From positions 1 to 64,000 of the forward strand of contig NZ_JXTE01000028.1 in assembly GCF_000972385.1 (NCBI RefSeq): a stretch of DNA of 64,000 bases, read 5' to 3'. The stretch's first letter is position 1. Every line of letters begins with the position of its first letter. Under the pieces are notes generated by a model. The model did no database searches and was not told the origin of the DNA. It worked only from the letters and a program-made list of their open reading frames with translations. A program made the translations under genes and the position numbers. The DNA comes from Streptomyces sp. WM6386 (lineage in GTDB: Bacteria; Actinomycetota; Actinomycetes; Streptomycetales; Streptomycetaceae). This document shows, one piece after another, positions 16,641 through 26,246 of the stretch.

Positions 16641-17981
16641 TTGGCCGTGGACGTGAGCAGACGGGCCTATCGAGGACAACGGTGGGCGGCGAGGGTGGCA
16701 TTGGCCGCTGCCGCCCTCGCGGTCCTGGTGCCTCTCGGCTACGACGGCCTGGCCGGCGTGCTGCTTCTGGTGTGCGGCGCTGCCGGCCTGGCGGTCGCCG
16801 CGGCTGCGGCATGGTGGACGCTGACCCTGCGGGGGCCGTTGCGCTGGGCGGCGGGCGTGCTGGCCCTGGCCGTCCCCGCCTCAGTCGTCGCCCTGTTCGC
16901 CGCCACGCTCTTCTGGGCGCTGCCGGCGTCATTGGCGCTGTGGGGCGTGGCCGTGTGGAGCGGCCGGTATGCGTTGCGCGGCACCGGAAGCCATCGGGTG
17001 CGGAGCAAGGAGCACCGTACGCCTCCGCCGCAAAGACCGTTCCTGATCATGAATCCGCGCTCGGGCGGCGGCAAGGTGGACCGCTTCGGGCTCAAGGAGA
17101 AGGCCGAGCGGCTCGGCGCACGGGTCGTCCTGCTCGACCCGGACGAACAGCAGGACATCACGGCGCTGGCCCAGGCCGCCGTCGCGGAGGGTGCGGATCT
17201 GCTCGGTGCCGCGGGCGGCGACGGAACCCAGGCCCTGGTCGCGGCCGTCGCCGCCGAGTACGGCATACCGTTTCTCGTGATCAGCGCCGGCACCCGCAAC
17301 CACTTCGCCCTGGACCTCGGGCTCGACCGCGACGACCCCGGCGCCTGTCTCGACGCGCTCAGCGACGGTGTCGAACTCCGCGTCGACCTCGGCTTCGCCG
17401 GTGACCGTCCCTTCGTCAACAACGCCTCCTTCGGGGCGTACGCGGCGATCGTGCAGAGCCCCTCCTACCGGAACGACAAGATCGGCACCAGCCTGGACCT
17501 GCTGCCCGATCTGCTCACCGGTCAGCAAGGTGCCCGGCTCACCGCGAAGGCGGGCGACACCACGCTCGACTCTCCTCAGGCGGTGCTGGTGAGCAACAAC
17601 CCTTACCGGACCGGTGATCCCTTCGGGTTCGGCCGTCGCGACCGGCTCGACACCGGAGCGCTGGGGGTCCTCGGCGTACGAGTGGACAGCGCGGCCGACG
17701 CCGCCGCGCTGCTGCTCGACCCGGAACCGGCCGCGCTCACCGTCCTGACCGTCCGCGAGGTCGTCGTAGAAGCTGACGGCGCGGAGGTGCAGGTGGGTCT
17801 CGACGGCGAGGCCCTCGTCCTGCCCTCTCCGGTCCACTGCCGCATCGCGCCCGGCGCACTCGCCGTCCGAGTCCCCCGGAAGCGGCCGGGGGTGTTGCAA
17901 CGTCAACCCCGCCTGGACTGGCGCCGGTTGCGGAAGCTTGCGGCGACGGTCGGCCGTACGGCTGCCCCACGCCGTACGTGA
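16641..17981 (+). CDS. Membrane-linked diacylglycerol kinase catalytic-domain protein
   Basis: A 446-residue protein. Three hydrophobic segments occupy about residues 15-105 (AALAVLVPLGYDG, LLLVCGAAGLAVAAAAAWW, GVLALAVPASVVALFAATLF). A lipid/diacylglycerol-kinase catalytic domain follows from about 135 (PFLIMNPRSGGGKVDRFGL), with the GGDGT nucleotide motif in GAAGGDGTQALV and the family's VNNASFGAYA strand. It probably phosphorylates a lipid alcohol at the membrane. The start is uncertain: TTG 16641 has ideal spacing from GGAGAG; GTG 16647 or 16653 are alternatives. Confidence 0.85.
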   Translation: MAVDVSRRAYRGQRWAARVALAAAALAVLVPLGYDGLAGVLLLVCGAAGLAVAAAAAWWTLTLRGPLRWAAGVLALAVPASVVALFAATLFWALPASLALWGVAVWSGRYALRGTGSHRVRSKEHRTPPPQRPFLIMNPRSGGGKVDRFGLKEKAERLGARVVLLDPDEQQDITALAQAAVAEGADLLGAAGGDGTQALVAAVAAEYGIPFLVISAGTRNHFALDLGLDRDDPGACLDALSDGVELRVDLGFAGDRPFVNNASFGAYAAIVQSPSYRNDKIGTSLDLLPDLLTGQQGARLTAKAGDTTLDSPQAVLVSNNPYRTGDPFGFGRRDRLDTGALGVLGVRVDSAADAAALLLDPEPAALTVLTVREVVVEADGAEVQVGLDGEALVLPSPVHCRIAPGALAVRVPRKRPGVLQRQPRLDWRRLRKLAATVGRTAAPRRT

Positions 17982-18008
17982 CGGTCACCGCCGACCTGGC
18001 TCCCGGGG

Positions 18009-18212
18009 TCAGAGGGATGCCAGCCAGGCCACCGTGTCGTTGGGGTGGCCGAAGCGGAGGGTGTCGAGAGGGGCGAAGCGGGGATCGCGGACACGGCGCT
18101 CGATTTCGCGGCGGCGGACCCCGTGTTGCGACCAGGCCCACCACGCCGGGTGTTCCCGGCTCAGCCAGCCGGTCCCGGCGCCCCGGCGCAGTCCCCCGAC
18201 CTCCGCGCCCAT
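18009..18212 (-). CDS. Small hypothetical protein
   Basis: A possible 67-residue protein rich in W, H and R (AWWAWSQHGVRRREIERRVRD, then LRFGHPNDTVAWL), running tail to tail with the lipid kinase gene. Third-position GC is very high in this frame over its C-terminal two thirds, which favours coding. The start is not well defined and no family is recognised. Confidence 0.5.
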   Translation of the reverse strand: MGAEVGGLRRGAGTGWLSREHPAWWAWSQHGVRRREIERRVRDPRFAPLDTLRFGHPNDTVAWLASL

Positions 18213-18273
18213 GGGAGCGCTTTGTTAGCGTCAGCCGTGTGGACGGTTCCCTGCTCCCCGGCCGGAGCGCGCG

Positions 18274-19449
18274 ATGAGCGTCGTCGAGTCCTGCCCGCTC
18301 GGCGCCGCGACCACGCTGGCCGAGCTCGCCCGGGATCCGCATCCGCGCCTGGCACTGCTCCGGGCGCGGGAACCGGTGTCGTGGGTGCCCGAGTTGGGCG
18401 GCTGGCTGGTGACCCGGCGTGATCTCGCGTTGAGCGTGATGCGGGATGCCGAGACCTTCACCGTCGATGACCCCCGGTTCTCCACCGCGCAAGTGGTCGG
18501 CCCCAGCATGCTGTCCCTCGACGGTGACCGGCACGCCCGGCACCGCGAGCCCTTCAGCGCGCCCTTCCGTCCCCGGGCCGTACGTGAGGGTTTCGCCGCG
18601 TTCATCGAGCGGGAGACCGACACCCTCATCAGCGCATGGGAGCCGGTGGGCGCGGCCGAAATACGGCGCTCCTTCGCCGGACCCCTCGCGGTCGCGGTGG
18701 TGACCGAGGCGCTGGGGCTGGCCGGCACCACCGTGGACACGGTGCTCGCCTGGTACGACGCCATCGTGCGGTCGGTCTCGGACATCACCGCCGGCCTGGA
18801 GGCGGGAGCGGCGGGTGTCACGGCGTACGCGCAGCTGCGCTCCGCGGTGGAAGCCACCGTCGCCGACCGCAACACGTCCTCCCTCCTCGCGGCAGCCGCC
18901 GGACAGCTGACCGTGCCCGAGGTGGCATCCAACGCCGCGGTGCTGATGTTCGGAGGCATCGAGACCACCGAGGCGATGATCACCAACGCGCTGCTGCACC
19001 TGCTGCGGCACCCCGACCAACTCGCTCTGGTCCGGGCCGACGCCGGTCTGCTGGACGGCGCGATCGAGGAATCACTGCGCCTCGAACCCGGCGCCGCCGT
19101 CGTGGACCGCTACGCCACTCGCGACACCGTGCTCGGCCCGGCCACCATCCGCCGTGGTGACCTCGTCACCGTCTCCCTCACCGGCGCCAACCGCGATCCT
19201 GCCGTCTTTGCCGACCCCGACCGGTTCGACGTCCGCCGCGAGAACGCGCGGCTCCAACTGGCCTTCGCACACGGCCCGCACTACTGCCTCGCCGCCCACC
19301 TCGCGCGCCTGGAGACCCGTATCGCCCTCCAGCGCCTCCTCCAGCGCCTTCCCGCGCTGCGTCTCGACCCCGACCACACCGCGGCCCCGTACGGCCTGGT
19401 CTTCCGCAAGCCGGCCGCGCTGCACGTGCGGTGGGGACGGGCGGCCTGA
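18274..19449 (+). CDS. Cytochrome P450
   Basis: A 391-residue bacterial class-I P450. The I-helix is F-G-G-I-E-T-T (oxygen-binding Thr), the K-helix E-x-x-R is in EESLRLEPG, and the heme loop FAHGPHYCLAAHLARLE places the thiolate cysteine at residue 338. The meander RYATRD..LGPATIRRGD is normal. No ferredoxin or ferredoxin reductase gene adjoins it, so electrons must come from elsewhere. The I-helix has G-I-E-T-T where many have A-G-x-E/D-T. The substrate is unknown; there is no biosynthetic cluster around it. Confidence 0.95.
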   Translation: MSVVESCPLGAATTLAELARDPHPRLALLRAREPVSWVPELGGWLVTRRDLALSVMRDAETFTVDDPRFSTAQVVGPSMLSLDGDRHARHREPFSAPFRPRAVREGFAAFIERETDTLISAWEPVGAAEIRRSFAGPLAVAVVTEALGLAGTTVDTVLAWYDAIVRSVSDITAGLEAGAAGVTAYAQLRSAVEATVADRNTSSLLAAAAGQLTVPEVASNAAVLMFGGIETTEAMITNALLHLLRHPDQLALVRADAGLLDGAIEESLRLEPGAAVVDRYATRDTVLGPATIRRGDLVTVSLTGANRDPAVFADPDRFDVRRENARLQLAFAHGPHYCLAAHLARLETRIALQRLLQRLPALRLDPDHTAAPYGLVFRKPAALHVRWGRAA

Positions 19450-19542
19450 GCCGCCCTCACCGGGCTTTCGGGCGAGCGGGCCGCAATACGGATCTGCCGC
19501 GTCGCGCCGCCTGAGCGCTCTGGCGGAAGTGCGGTGGTGGAC

Positions 19543-19598
19543 CTGCGGGCCGGTAGGGGCTGGTCGCTCAGTTCCCCGCGCCCCTTACGGGGCGGTGC
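19543..19598. repeat. Streptomyces-type intergenic repeat with terminator hairpin
   Basis: The sequence from GCGGGCCGGTAGGGGCTGG through CAGTTCCCCGCGCCCC to GGGGCGGTGCC matches, from memory, a short interspersed element found between genes in many Streptomyces genomes. It ends in a hairpin CGCCCC-TTAC-GGGGCG (19579-19594). It lies between the convergent P450 and STAND genes, where it would act as a shared terminator. Confidence 0.6.
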
Positions 19599-19611
19599 CG
19601 CACCGGACGTC

Positions 19612-22600
19612 CTATCGCGCGGTCTCCTGGCAGCCGGTTTCAGTTGAGCGTGTGTCCGGGTAGCGGGCCTGTTCCACCGGGGTGAGGGTGCGGTCGACGG
19701 CCTCGCAGATGGTGCGGATCGCGTGGGTCACGTCGGGCAGGTCGACGTTCCACAACCCGACGGAGCCGCCCGTGCCGATCGCCAGGGTCCCTCCGTCCGG
19801 GCTGAAGGCCACTGCGCCGGGTGAACGGGCCGGCAGGGTGATGCGGCTCTGGCTGGTGGCGAGGTCCCACAGCTGGACTCCTCTTGCGGTGCTTGCGGCC
19901 AGGGTGCGCGCATCGGGGGTGAAAGCCAGGGACGACACCTCAGTGCTCACGCTGAAGGTGTCTTCGAGCCGCCCGGTGCGCGTGTCCCACGTCTTCACGA
20001 GTCCGCTGCTGCCGCTCGCGGTGGCCAGGGTGTGGCCGTCGGGGCTGAACGCGAGGATCAGCAGGCTCCGGGGGCCCGGGTCGATGGTGCGCTGTGTGCG
20101 GCCGGTCGCGGCGTCGAACAGCGTGATCCGGTCGCCGCCGGTCTCGATGTCCACGACGGCGAGTGTGTGACCGTCCGGGGAGAATGCCATCGTCCTCACG
20201 GGTTGGCCGTGGCTGGTGTGGACGGTGCGCAGTTCGCCCGTTGACAGGTGCCAGATGCGCACCGATCCCTTCTCGCCGACGATGGCGAGCCGTGTCCCGT
20301 CGGGACTGAAGACCGCCGTGAGGACGGCGCCCACGGCACGGCTTTGGCGAAGGCTGCCCGTGGCGACATCCCGGACCTCGATGACCCTGCGGTTGACGGC
20401 CGAGGCGGCCAGGGCGCGCCCGGTCGGGCTGAATCCCACGGCCACGGGGCGGGAACCCGTGACGGGCGGTTGTTGTCCCCGAACTGCCAGATCGGTGTCG
20501 GGTGCCGGGGCGGCTTCGGGTTCGCCGGTCCTGGCATCCCAGAGCTGTACCGACCCACGGCCCAGCGGTTGTTGGCGGACCGTGGTCACCGTGCGTCCAT
20601 CACGGCTGAACTGCATGTCGGTGACGTACGTGCCGGATCGGCCCGGCAGCGTGGTCCGCGGGTGATCAGCGGACAGGCGGTGCACGCGGATGGTGGGGCT
20701 CGCGTTGCTGCTGGTGAACAGGGTGCGGCCGTCCGCGCTCAGTGCCACGCTCATGGCTCCCCGTCCATGGAGGCCGACCGTCACGGTGGTCCGCGCCGTA
20801 CCGGAGGCGGTGTCCCAGAGTCGTACCGTGTCTCCTGGACCTTGGAGGGCGAGGGTTCGCCCGTCCGGGGCGAAGGCCATCCCGTGCGACCCGATGGGAA
20901 CGTCCTTGATGGTGTGCCGGACGACGCCGGTGGCCGTCTCCCGCAGTTGCACCGAACCGTCGGTGCGGACGAGCGCGTACGTCTGACCGTCCGGGCTCAA
21001 AGCCACCTCGCTGCCCGTGATTTGGCCGTCGCGGGAGGTTCGGGTGCGGCCGGTCGTCACGTCCCACACCCACACCCCCTCGTTGGGGCTTGCTGCGGCG
21101 ACAGTGCGTCCGCCGGGGCCGAAGCCGACCGCCTGCGGGTCGGGGTGGCTGGTGAGGCTGTGGCGTGTGCGGCCGGTGGCCATGTCCCAGACCCGTACGG
21201 CCCTCGGGGAGGAGGCGGCCACGGTACGACCGTCAGGGCTGAAGGCCAACCCGCGTACCGAACCGTCGGGCACGGGGAAGTTTCTGATCTTCCTGCCGCC
21301 GGCCGGATCCCACAGGGTCACCCTCGCTCCGGTGCCACCGGAGGTAGCGACGGCCAGGATGCCTCCGTCGGGGCTGAACACCGCGGCCTGGCTCCCTTCA
21401 TGGCTGCTGTCGAAGGCGGTGAAGGTGTCTCGGAGCCGGCCCGCGGGCAGATTCCAGATCCGCATTTTGCCGTCTCTGCTGGAGATGGCGAGGGTCTTTC
21501 CGTCCGGGCTGAGGGCGATGGCGTCCACGGGCTCGGTGCCGCCGGTCAGGCGCTTGCGCAGCGGGAGCGCCACGGCGGCGTAGAGGGCGGCGGTGGCTTC
21601 GCGGGTCGGGCTGGTTCGGTAAGCGCGCACGGCGAGCAGTGCGGCGAGGTCGGGGTCGGAGTCCAGCAACGTGCTGGACTGGGCGGCCAGTTGCCGGGAC
21701 TGGGCCATGTGCTGGGCGGTGACCGCGCTCTGCCACTGCCCCACGGCCAGGCCGGCGGCGACGAGGGCGAGGCACAGGGCGGCGGTGACCGCGGTGAGCA
21801 CCAGCCGGTACCGGCGGCGGCCCCTCTGCTCGTGGTCATGGCTGGCATCGAGGAAGGCGTGTTCTACGTCGGTCAGGTCCTCGCGCGATGCGCCGGCGAA
21901 GTGTTCCTGGGCTGTGGCGAGCCTGCTTCCCCGGCTCAGAGCGCCCGTCTCGCGGCCCAGTTCCCTCCAGGCGTGGGCCGCTTCGGTCAAGTTCCGGTGC
22001 GCACGCAGGCGTTCACGGTCTTCCTCGATCCACCCGCGCAACCGGGGCCAGGCCGTGATCAGGGCCTCGTGGGCCATCTCGACGGTGTCGGCGTCCAGGG
22101 TGAGCAGCCGCGCCCCGGCGAGTGCCTCCACGACCGTGGCGGTGTCGCCTCGGTCGGTGCCGGGCAGTTCCGCGCGCTGGACGGGACGGCGGGTGTCGGG
22201 GGTGCCGTCACCGGGGGTGACCAGGCGCAGCAACACCCGGCGGGCGGCAGTCGCCTGGCTGTCGGTGAACCGGTCGTACACCTGCTCGGCGGTCTTGGCG
22301 ATCGCGCCGTCCAGGCATCCGACCGCCTCGAACCCCGCCATGGTCAGTGTCTTGCCGCGGCGGCGGCGCCAGGTCTCCAGCAACGCGTGGGACAGCAGCG
22401 GCAACCCGCCCGGCGCGTCGGTGACCTCGTTGACCAGCCGTGCGGTGAGGGCGCGTTCCACGGTCAGCCCGGCGGCCGCGGCCGGCTTGACGACGGCGTC
22501 GCGCAGTTCCGTCTGGCTCATCGCGCCGGCCAGGAGGTTGGCGTCGCGCAGTGCGTCGGCCAGGTCGCGGTGCTCGGCGCAGCGGCCGTAGAAGTCGCCA

Positions 22601-23343
22601 CGCACCGCCAACAGCACCCGCAGGCGGCTGCCCGGTCGCCGGGCTGTCAGTAACAGGTCGATGAAGCGAGCGCGCTCGGCCGCGTCGCGGCAGAGGGTGA
22701 AGACCTCCTCGAACTGGTCGACGATCACGAACGTGTCCGCTTCCGCGCTGCCGTCGCGGGCTGAAGCGGGTACGAGGAGGGGTGCGTGGCTGCGGGCGGG
22801 GTGTTCGCCCGGTGTCAGGATGCGGATCGCGGCCGGGCGCAGGCCCGGCTCCTGAGCGCGCCGGAGAGCGGGTATCAGGCCGGCCCGCAGCAGGGAGGAC
22901 TTGCCGCTGCCGGAGGGGCCGAAGACCGCGGCGAACCGTCGGCCGCGCAGCAGATCGACCAGGTCGGCGGTGAGCCGGTCCCGGCCGAAGAACAGGCCGC
23001 TGTCCCCGGTCTCGAACCGTGTCAGGCCCCGATACGGCGTGAGTGATCCGTCCTCGTCCCCGTAGCCGTCCCCGGCCGACTCCGCCACCGCCTCCTTCCA
23101 CCGGGCCTCCCATTCCGCCAGGTCGCCGCCGCACGCCCCCGCATAGGCCAGGGCCACCGGAAGCGTCGGCAACTGCTCGCCCGCCGCCGCCTGCGACAGC
23201 GTGGTCACCGAGTAGCCCGCCCGCTGCGCCAGCGACCGGTAGGTGATCCCGTCCGCCTCCGCCCTCAGTTTGCGCAACTCGAACGCGAACCGCTGCACCG
23301 GCCCCGCCGCCGGATCCAACGGCACCTCACGACGCCCCGCCAC
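19612..23343 (-). CDS. HTH-nSTAND1-WD40 signalling ATPase
   Basis: A 1243-residue STAND-class protein. The N-terminal XRE-like helix-turn-helix spans residues about 15-75 (YRSLAQRAGYSVTTLSQAA). The nSTAND1 NTPase starts near 105 with PYRGLTRFETGDSGLFFGR, has P-loop GPSGSGKSS at 142-150 and Walker B VIVDQFEE at 206-213, and extends to about 500. A membrane segment lies at about 514-536 (LVLTAVTAALCLALVAAGLA). About 13-14 WD40-like blades then run to the end (FSPDGRTLA...LWD). STAND proteins are inducible oligomeric switches. Start GTG 23341-23343 follows GAAGG. Codon 231 is TTA (22651-22653), predicting dependence on the bldA tRNA and expression late in growth. Confidence 0.92.
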   Translation of the reverse strand: MAGRREVPLDPAAGPVQRFAFELRKLRAEADGITYRSLAQRAGYSVTTLSQAAAGEQLPTLPVALAYAGACGGDLAEWEARWKEAVAESAGDGYGDEDGSLTPYRGLTRFETGDSGLFFGRDRLTADLVDLLRGRRFAAVFGPSGSGKSSLLRAGLIPALRRAQEPGLRPAAIRILTPGEHPARSHAPLLVPASARDGSAEADTFVIVDQFEEVFTLCRDAAERARFIDLLLTARRPGSRLRVLLAVRGDFYGRCAEHRDLADALRDANLLAGAMSQTELRDAVVKPAAAAGLTVERALTARLVNEVTDAPGGLPLLSHALLETWRRRRGKTLTMAGFEAVGCLDGAIAKTAEQVYDRFTDSQATAARRVLLRLVTPGDGTPDTRRPVQRAELPGTDRGDTATVVEALAGARLLTLDADTVEMAHEALITAWPRLRGWIEEDRERLRAHRNLTEAAHAWRELGRETGALSRGSRLATAQEHFAGASREDLTDVEHAFLDASHDHEQRGRRRYRLVLTAVTAALCLALVAAGLAVGQWQSAVTAQHMAQSRQLAAQSSTLLDSDPDLAALLAVRAYRTSPTREATAALYAAVALPLRKRLTGGTEPVDAIALSPDGKTLAISSRDGKMRIWNLPAGRLRDTFTAFDSSHEGSQAAVFSPDGGILAVATSGGTGARVTLWDPAGGRKIRNFPVPDGSVRGLAFSPDGRTVAASSPRAVRVWDMATGRTRHSLTSHPDPQAVGFGPGGRTVAAASPNEGVWVWDVTTGRTRTSRDGQITGSEVALSPDGQTYALVRTDGSVQLRETATGVVRHTIKDVPIGSHGMAFAPDGRTLALQGPGDTVRLWDTASGTARTTVTVGLHGRGAMSVALSADGRTLFTSSNASPTIRVHRLSADHPRTTLPGRSGTYVTDMQFSRDGRTVTTVRQQPLGRGSVQLWDARTGEPEAAPAPDTDLAVRGQQPPVTGSRPVAVGFSPTGRALAASAVNRRVIEVRDVATGSLRQSRAVGAVLTAVFSPDGTRLAIVGEKGSVRIWHLSTGELRTVHTSHGQPVRTMAFSPDGHTLAVVDIETGGDRITLFDAATGRTQRTIDPGPRSLLILAFSPDGHTLATASGSSGLVKTWDTRTGRLEDTFSVSTEVSSLAFTPDARTLAASTARGVQLWDLATSQSRITLPARSPGAVAFSPDGGTLAIGTGGSVGLWNVDLPDVTHAIRTICEAVDRTLTPVEQARYPDTRSTETGCQETAR

Positions 23344-23523
23344 ACCTTCACCCCCTTCAGCTGCCCCCGCATCGGGGCAGCCGATGCATGCACCTCGATG
23401 ACACCCGAAAGCCCGCGCGCCCCGCCTCATTGTTCGGCCGCCAGAACGGTACTGCCGAACAATGCTCCGGCCGCTGGACTCGGTGCCCAACGCCCGCCTC
23501 GTCGAAGAGGACTTCACCCACGC

Positions 23524-24789
23524 ATGGAATCCCGACCCCTCGCCCCCGCCTCGACTTCTTCACCCTCCGTCACTGCACGATTACTGACCACCATCACAAC
23601 AGTCGGTCCGTCGCGATCGGGCTGGCTGGACGCGTTGCGTGGCATCGCCGCCCTCGTCGTCGTGTTCGACCACTCCTCGTACACCTTCATGGCCGACTTC
23701 CGGCGCGAGTTGATGCCGCAGTTCAACACGAGCCGCTACGCCATCATGGTGTTCTTCCTGGTGAGCGGTTACGTCATCCCCGCTTCGCTGGAACGCCGGG
23801 GCTGCGTCCGGACGTTCTGGATCGGACGGATCTGCCGTGTTTACCCGCTGGCGGCGGCTGTCGTCACCATGCTCCTCGTCGCCAACCTCCTCGGCATTGC
23901 GGAGATCCGTGACTTCGACCGGCAGAGCGCCGCCACCGTGATCGTCGCCCACGCCACCATGCTCGCGGAGTTACTGGGGACACCCAATCTCCTGCTCGTC
24001 CTGTGGACGCTCTCCTACGAGATGTCCTTCTACCTCCTGGTCGTCGCTCTTTTCACGGTCCGCCTTCACCAGCGGTCCGCGGCGGTCGCAACCGTCCTGG
24101 CCGCGGGCGCCGCGGTCAGCGTGACGGCAGGGGTGGTGGTGCCGGCCTCTGCCCTGTCCGGCCTGGTCGGAACCGGTCCACTGATCGCGTTCGCCTCGGT
24201 CACCATGGCGGTCGCGATCAGCTGCGCGAGCGCCGGGCCACCCGTACTCCGGTGGTTCGGGGGCGTGTTGGGCGGGGTGCTGGCGCTCGTCCTGGTCCTG
24301 TTCAACGGCACGGTCCCGCAGTGGGAGGGCCTGGTGATTCTCGCCGTGATGTTCCTCGGCACCGCCGTCCACCGTGCCGAGAACGGTCAGAGCACCTGGT
24401 CCCGTGCGGCCGCCGCTGCTGTCACCGTGGTCGTCTGTGCCGTGGGGAGCGCGTTCTGGTACGGCGACGGTGACCACGTACGGCGCGGCTGGATCGTCGC
24501 CTTCCTGATGGCTGTGCTCACCTTCGGCACCGGACTGTTGTTGCGGCGCCGTCGCGTTCCGCGGTTGCTGACCGGGCTGGGCACGATCAGCTACTCGGTC
24601 TATCTGGTGCATCCGGTGCTGCTGGCGGTGATCGACGGCACGATCGGCCGACGGCGGCAGGACAGTCTTCTGCTCGAAGCGGCGTTCTTCACCGTGCTGT
24701 TGCCGCTGTGCCTGCTGACCTACCGCTGTATTGAAGCGCCCAGCCGAAGGTGGGGGCGAAAGTCTTTGCGCGGGCCGCTCTCCGGATGA
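23524..24789 (+). CDS. Membrane acyltransferase (acyltransferase 3 / OafA family)
   Basis: A 421-residue integral membrane O-acyltransferase with about ten transmembrane segments. The family's catalytic region is L-R-G-I-A-A-L-V-V-V-F-D-H near residue 40, followed by FFLVSGYVI and R-x-x-R-I-x-P-like RICRVYPL. Such enzymes acetylate or acylate surface sugars, peptidoglycan or secondary metabolites. Codon 150 is TTA (23971-23973), a bldA hallmark. ATG 23524 fits the family N-terminus; the ribosome site is weak. It is divergent from the STAND gene, 180 bp away, and both carry TTA codons, so they may share developmental timing. Confidence 0.9.
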   Translation: MESRPLAPASTSSPSVTARLLTTITTVGPSRSGWLDALRGIAALVVVFDHSSYTFMADFRRELMPQFNTSRYAIMVFFLVSGYVIPASLERRGCVRTFWIGRICRVYPLAAAVVTMLLVANLLGIAEIRDFDRQSAATVIVAHATMLAELLGTPNLLLVLWTLSYEMSFYLLVVALFTVRLHQRSAAVATVLAAGAAVSVTAGVVVPASALSGLVGTGPLIAFASVTMAVAISCASAGPPVLRWFGGVLGGVLALVLVLFNGTVPQWEGLVILAVMFLGTAVHRAENGQSTWSRAAAAAVTVVVCAVGSAFWYGDGDHVRRGWIVAFLMAVLTFGTGLLLRRRRVPRLLTGLGTISYSVYLVHPVLLAVIDGTIGRRRQDSLLLEAAFFTVLLPLCLLTYRCIEAPSRRWGRKSLRGPLSG

Positions 24790-24836
24790 TGGAGTGGCAG
24801 GGTGATCGACATGCTCGCCATGGGGCAGCGTCGAGG

Positions 24837-25253
24837 TCACCGTTCCCGAATGCGCCACCACCACCAGCGCCCCGCCGTCCATTCGCTCACCCAACCGGGG
24901 TTCGGAAGGGTACGGCGTTCGAACTCCACGTCGATCCGCTCCACCAGGCGGCCCAGATCTGCTCGGGCTCCTGTGGGCAGATACAGCAGGGCCACTTCCA
25001 GGTCGTCTCGGCCGTCCTCGATCTCGATTCCGGGGCTCTCGGCAGGGCCGGTCAGATATCGTCCCGGCTGTTTGAAGGCCCACTCGAACCGACTGAGAGC
25101 GTCAGCGACTGCGTCCGGCCAGAGATGTTCGGCCTCAACACGTCGCACGGCTGCCCGAGTTCGGGCCGATACGCCTGGGATCCGACCGACCGGCATGTGC
25201 TTCGGTGGCCGCCACCGCTCGACGCGGACGGCCTTCGGGCGCCTACGCGGCAT
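24837..25253 (-). CDS. Hypothetical protein
   Basis: A 138-residue protein of unknown function. It has a basic N-terminus, then EAEHLWPDAVADALSRFEWAF and a C-terminus with LGRLVERIDVEFERRTLPNP followed by a run of four tryptophans in GRWWWWRIRER. Codon bias is normal and no membrane span is seen. It is convergent with the acyltransferase gene. Confidence 0.65.
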   Translation of the reverse strand: MPRRRPKAVRVERWRPPKHMPVGRIPGVSARTRAAVRRVEAEHLWPDAVADALSRFEWAFKQPGRYLTGPAESPGIEIEDGRDDLEVALLYLPTGARADLGRLVERIDVEFERRTLPNPGWVSEWTAGRWWWWRIRER

Positions 25254-25427
25254 TGCCCTTTCTGATCAGAATCATGTCGGCATTCTGCCATGGCCCGCGC
25301 CTTCGGAGAGGGGCTGGGGATCCGGGCCTCGTAGCCGAGAACAGCCCTGCCATGTCGATGAGTTGGCACGCTGCGTGGAAGCGGCACCCCCCTGGCATCA
25401 GGGACAAGCCCACGAGATGATCACGTC

Positions 25428-26159
25428 ATGGTGGATGTGATCTTCTTCGATCTGGACGGCACCCTGGTCGATCATCGAAGCGCGGTCTGGGAAACGATCG
25501 GCCAGATCGTCCAGACCGCGCCGAACGCGACGGCGCCACCGGAGGAACTGGCGATGTTGTGGTGGACGCTGGAGGCACGCCACATGCGGGAATACCTTGC
25601 CGGTGAGTGCTCCTTCGCCGAGCACCACCGGCGCAGGGTCCGTTCCTTCCTGCCGATGCTCGGCGAGCCGGTCCCTGAACGTACCGACCTGCTGGACGCC
25701 TGGATCTCCGAGCGCTACCTCACCGTGTTCGAGGAGGCCTGGCGGTGCTATCCCGATGTCCAGCCAAGCCTGGACACCCTCAGACGGCTCCCCCGAGGAC
25801 CGCGTCTGGCTGTGCTCACCAACGGGGCTCCCGGCCAACAGCGCGCCAAGCTCGCCCGCTTCGGCCTTCTCGACTATTTCGAAGCCGTCCTGACCCCGGC
25901 CGAGCTCGGTGCGGCCAAGCCTGTCGCCTACGCCGCCGCCTGCCGGTGGATGCGTACGGACCCCGTCCAGGCGGTCAACGTGGGCGACATGCTGGAGAGC
26001 GACGTGAACGCGGCCGCCCTCGCCGGACTCACCGGCATCTGGCTGGACCGCGGCATCGACTTCGTCACCGGTGGACCCTCGCCGACGGCAGACGAGACGG
26101 TGCTCCGCATCGAACAGCTCACCGAGCTCCCCGCCCACTTGTCCCGTACGAACGCCTGA
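25428..26159 (+). CDS. HAD family hydrolase
   Basis: A 243-residue haloacid-dehalogenase-superfamily phosphatase. Motif I is FFDLDGTLVD (nucleophile and acid Asp), motif II is VLTNGAPG, the motif III Lys is in LGAAKPVAY, and motif IV is NVGDMLESDVNAA. A helical cap is inserted between motifs I and II, as in phosphoglycolate- or pyrimidine-nucleotidase-like enzymes. The substrate is unknown. ATG 25428 is preceded by GAGAT. It is followed by the terminator of the oppositely transcribed small RNA gene. Confidence 0.9.
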   Translation: MVDVIFFDLDGTLVDHRSAVWETIGQIVQTAPNATAPPEELAMLWWTLEARHMREYLAGECSFAEHHRRRVRSFLPMLGEPVPERTDLLDAWISERYLTVFEEAWRCYPDVQPSLDTLRRLPRGPRLAVLTNGAPGQQRAKLARFGLLDYFEAVLTPAELGAAKPVAYAAACRWMRTDPVQAVNVGDMLESDVNAAALAGLTGIWLDRGIDFVTGGPSPTADETVLRIEQLTELPAHLSRTNA

Positions 26160-26210
26160 CCGGCGCTCACGGCCGCCCTGTCCCTGTCCGGGGCAAGCTG
26201 AAAAACGTAT

Positions 26211-26240
26211 GGGGCCTGTCCGCATTTGCGGACAGGCCCC
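26211..26240 (-). terminator. Intrinsic terminator of small RNA copy 1
   Basis: A perfect 13-bp stem (GGGGCCTGTCCGC with its complement) and a 4-nt loop. On the minus strand it is followed by ATACGTTTTTC, a real U-tract, which is unusual in GC-rich Streptomyces. It starts 6 nt after the tRNA-like body. It may also serve the HAD gene from the other side. Confidence 0.88.
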
Positions 26241-26246
26241 AGATCG

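Noticed and set aside
17982..19449. A P450-centred biosynthetic cluster
   Set aside because: No polyketide, peptide or terpene synthase, ferredoxin or tailoring partner lies next to the P450.
20248..22653. An 801-codon plus-strand open frame
   Set aside because: It is antisense to the WD40/nSTAND gene and its repeats mirror the WD40 repeats.
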